Of a stretch of 6,374 bases of DNA, positions 5,325 through 6,374 are shown piece after piece. This DNA is from Candidatus Saccharimonadota bacterium (GTDB taxonomy: Bacteria > Patescibacteriota > Saccharimonadia > Saccharimonadales > SLHW01), in assembly GCA_007132685.1 (NCBI GenBank), contig SLOC01000048.1:1-6374 (forward strand), read 5' to 3'. The notes under the pieces were generated by a model. It ran no database searches. It was not told where the DNA came from and saw only the letters and a program-made list of their open reading frames with translations. Positions within the stretch are counted from its first letter, which is position 1. Every line of letters starts with the position of its first letter. The position numbers and the translations under genes are program-made.

Positions 5325-5552
5325 ATGTCAAATAATATAGAATCACAAGGCGAGACTGAACCAGGCAGCTTAACTGACTGTAGTGGAGAGACGGTAGATG
5401 TCTCTTCATTGCCGATGAGAGAGCGTGCTATCGCAGAGCTAGTCTTACTGATGAGTGAACGGGGAGTCTCTGCAGTAATCGAAGAAACAAGCAGTGAGAG
5501 CGAGCAACTATCAGCTTCGTGCACCCCAACAAGCTACAATATTAACTTGTGA
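5325..5552 (+). CDS. Small acidic protein of unknown function between attenuator and trpS
   Basis: I do not recognise this gene. From ATG 5325 it encodes 75 residues, or 77 from the less likely ATG 5319. The AAGGAG Shine-Dalgarno supports translation. Residues 31-54 (MRERAIAELVLLMSERGVSA and the following VIEE) look like an amphipathic helix. Both flanks are rich in Ser/Thr (20 of 75) and look disordered. About 13 acidic residues against 3 Arg make it strongly negative. It has two Cys (19 and 66), one Tyr (71), and no Phe, Trp, Lys or His. No signal peptide or transmembrane segment is seen. It lies directly after the terminator and in the same frame as trpS, separated from it by tandem TGA stops (5550-5555). 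A regulatory partner of trpS, a peptide precursor, or simply an element that carries translation towards trpS are all possible, and none is shown. Confidence 0.6.
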   Translation: MSNNIESQGETEPGSLTDCSGETVDVSSLPMRERAIAELVLLMSERGVSAVIEETSSESEQLSASCTPTSYNINL

Positions 5553-5575
5553 TGACCCCTTAGATTACCTACAAT
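5548..5575 (+). promoter_or_regulatory. Weak possible promoter for leaderless trpS
   Basis: TTGTGA (5548-5553, 4 of 6 to consensus) and TACAAT (5570-5575, 5 of 6) are 16 bases apart. Transcription would start near 5582-5583, exactly at the trpS ATG 5583, giving a leaderless mRNA. The absence of any Shine-Dalgarno before trpS makes this worth noting, but the match is weak and could be chance. Confidence 0.3.
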
Positions 5576-5582
5576 GTATACA

Positions 5583-6374
5583 ATGAACGAGAAACCTGTA
5601 GTTTTGACTGGCCTACGTGTGAATAACGCGTTACATATCGGTAATTATCTCGGCGCACTATTGCCGATGATTGACTTCGCTAAAGCACGCTCGGATGATC
5701 ACCGGGTTCACTTATTTATTCCGGATCTACACAGCATTACCACGCCAGTAGATTATGACACCCTGCAAGACGAAATCACTCGCTCTATTAAGACGTATCT
5801 TGCGTTGGGCTTACCTGCTACTCACGAGAACGTACTTTTATATCGTCAGAGCATGGTACCTGCTCATAGTGAGTTGACGTGGCTACTGAGCTGCTTTACT
5901 GGATTTGGCGAAATGTCACGTATGACCCAGTTTAAAGATAGGTCTGCTGGTCTAGGTAGTGAGCGCACATCGGTAAGTGTATTTAGCTATCCCATCTTAA
6001 TGGCGGCCGATATTCTACTCTATGATGCAATCTATGTGCCAGTTGGAGATGACCAATCACAGCATCTCGAGTTTGCCCGCGACATCGCTGAGCGGATGAA
6101 CGGCAAGTTTGGCGATCTCTTTACCGTTCCGCATCCGGTTAAGCAACAACATGAATTTTTTGGCAAAGATCAAGGACTACGCATCCGCGACCTCCAACAC
6201 CCAGAGAAAAAGATGAGTAAAAGCAACGAGTCTGAAAAAGGGGTGATTTTCTTGCACGACACCCCAGAGACTGCACGTAAAAAGATTATGTCGGCTGCTA
6301 CTGACAGTCTTGAAAAGGTTGCATACGATTACGAAGCTCAACCTGGCATATCGAACCTACTTGACTTACTCGCA
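5583..6374 (+). CDS. trpS: Tryptophanyl-tRNA synthetase, N-terminal part (3' end outside window)
   Basis: TrpRS charges tRNA-Trp with tryptophan using ATP, in the cytoplasm. The frame is open from ATG 5583 to the window edge and gives 264 residues of an expected about 330. Class I signatures are HIGN (18-21) and KKMSKS (209-214). MAADIL (140-145) carries the Asp that recognises the indole NH in Bacillus-type TrpRS. VPVGDDQSQHLEFARDIAER (152-171) and YDYEAQPGISNLL (248-260) are also typical. The usual QPTG/QPSG stretch before HIGN is replaced, reading TGLRVNNALHIGN. An in-frame ATG at 5574 would add three residues. Neither start has a Shine-Dalgarno. Upstream lie an unknown small gene and an attenuator with an aromatic leader peptide, so expression is probably tied to charged aromatic tRNA. 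Not a TyrRS, judging by the GDDQ and AAD motifs. Confidence 0.96.
   Translation, partial: MNEKPVVLTGLRVNNALHIGNYLGALLPMIDFAKARSDDHRVHLFIPDLHSITTPVDYDTLQDEITRSIKTYLALGLPATHENVLLYRQSMVPAHSELTWLLSCFTGFGEMSRMTQFKDRSAGLGSERTSVSVFSYPILMAADILLYDAIYVPVGDDQSQHLEFARDIAERMNGKFGDLFTVPHPVKQQHEFFGKDQGLRIRDLQHPEKKMSKSNESEKGVIFLHDTPETARKKIMSAATDSLEKVAYDYEAQPGISNLLDLLA

Noticed and set aside
5319..6374. UGA read as glycine (code 25, as in Gracilibacteria), which would fuse the small ORF to TrpRS.
   Set aside because: None of the roughly 2000 codons of the ten other genes uses in-frame TGA, and conserved Gly positions use GGN. A code-25 genome would show TGA at many of them.
1..6374. tRNA or rRNA genes, CRISPR arrays, insertion sequences or attachment sites.
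   Set aside because: Both strands were scanned by eye and no cloverleaf, repeat-spacer pattern, transposase frame or terminal inverted repeat was seen; nearly all bases belong to housekeeping genes.

Overview
The window is the downstream end of a bacterial ribosomal-protein super-operon, followed by a short regulatory leader and the tryptophanyl-tRNA synthetase gene. All genes are on the + strand and use the standard bacterial code. Base composition is moderately AT-rich. Several traits suggest a Patescibacteria/CPR bacterium, perhaps Candidatus Saccharibacteria: zinc-ligand-free L36 and S4, an S11 without the usual Asn at its isoaspartate site, a TrpRS with an atypical TGLRVNNALHIGN signature, and very compact spacing. 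This placement comes from recalled family sequences, not from a search.

Layout. At 1-929 lies the C-terminal part of secY. A strong promoter (938-967) then drives infA-rpmJ-rpsM-rpsK-rpsD-rpoA-rplQ-rplM-rpsI (987-5129), that is IF-1, L36, S13, S11, S4, RNA polymerase alpha, L17, L13 and S9. The genes are tightly packed: gaps are mostly 2-50 bases and rplM/rpsI overlap by one base. Most internal cistrons have Shine-Dalgarno sequences. The genes adk and map, which often lie between secY and infA, are absent.

The most interesting part is 5130-5582, between rpsI and trpS. A TTGACA promoter is followed almost immediately by a 25-codon open frame (5179-5256), too short for routine gene calling. 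It carries a tight cluster of aromatic codons (Phe-Phe-Thr-Tyr-Trp-Phe-Phe, codons 7-13). It is followed by two mutually exclusive RNA structures: an antiterminator (GAGGCGGU 5228-5235 with ACCGCCUC 5280-5287) and a Rho-independent terminator (5279-5303). This is the layout of a ribosome-mediated transcription attenuator. The geometry fits: a ribosome stalled at any of the aromatic codons would leave the antiterminator arm free, while one that moves on would cover it. The genes beyond the terminator are a 75-codon unknown acidic protein with no Phe or Trp, and then trpS. I infer that trpS, and perhaps the small protein, is induced when charged aromatic tRNA, chiefly Trp-tRNA, runs short.

A second pattern is that the three SD-less starts (infA, the leader peptide, trpS) all sit just downstream of promoter-like sequences. 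They may be made from leaderless or very short-leader mRNAs, while the internal cistrons use SD sequences. No CRISPR array, tRNA, rRNA or mobile element was seen.
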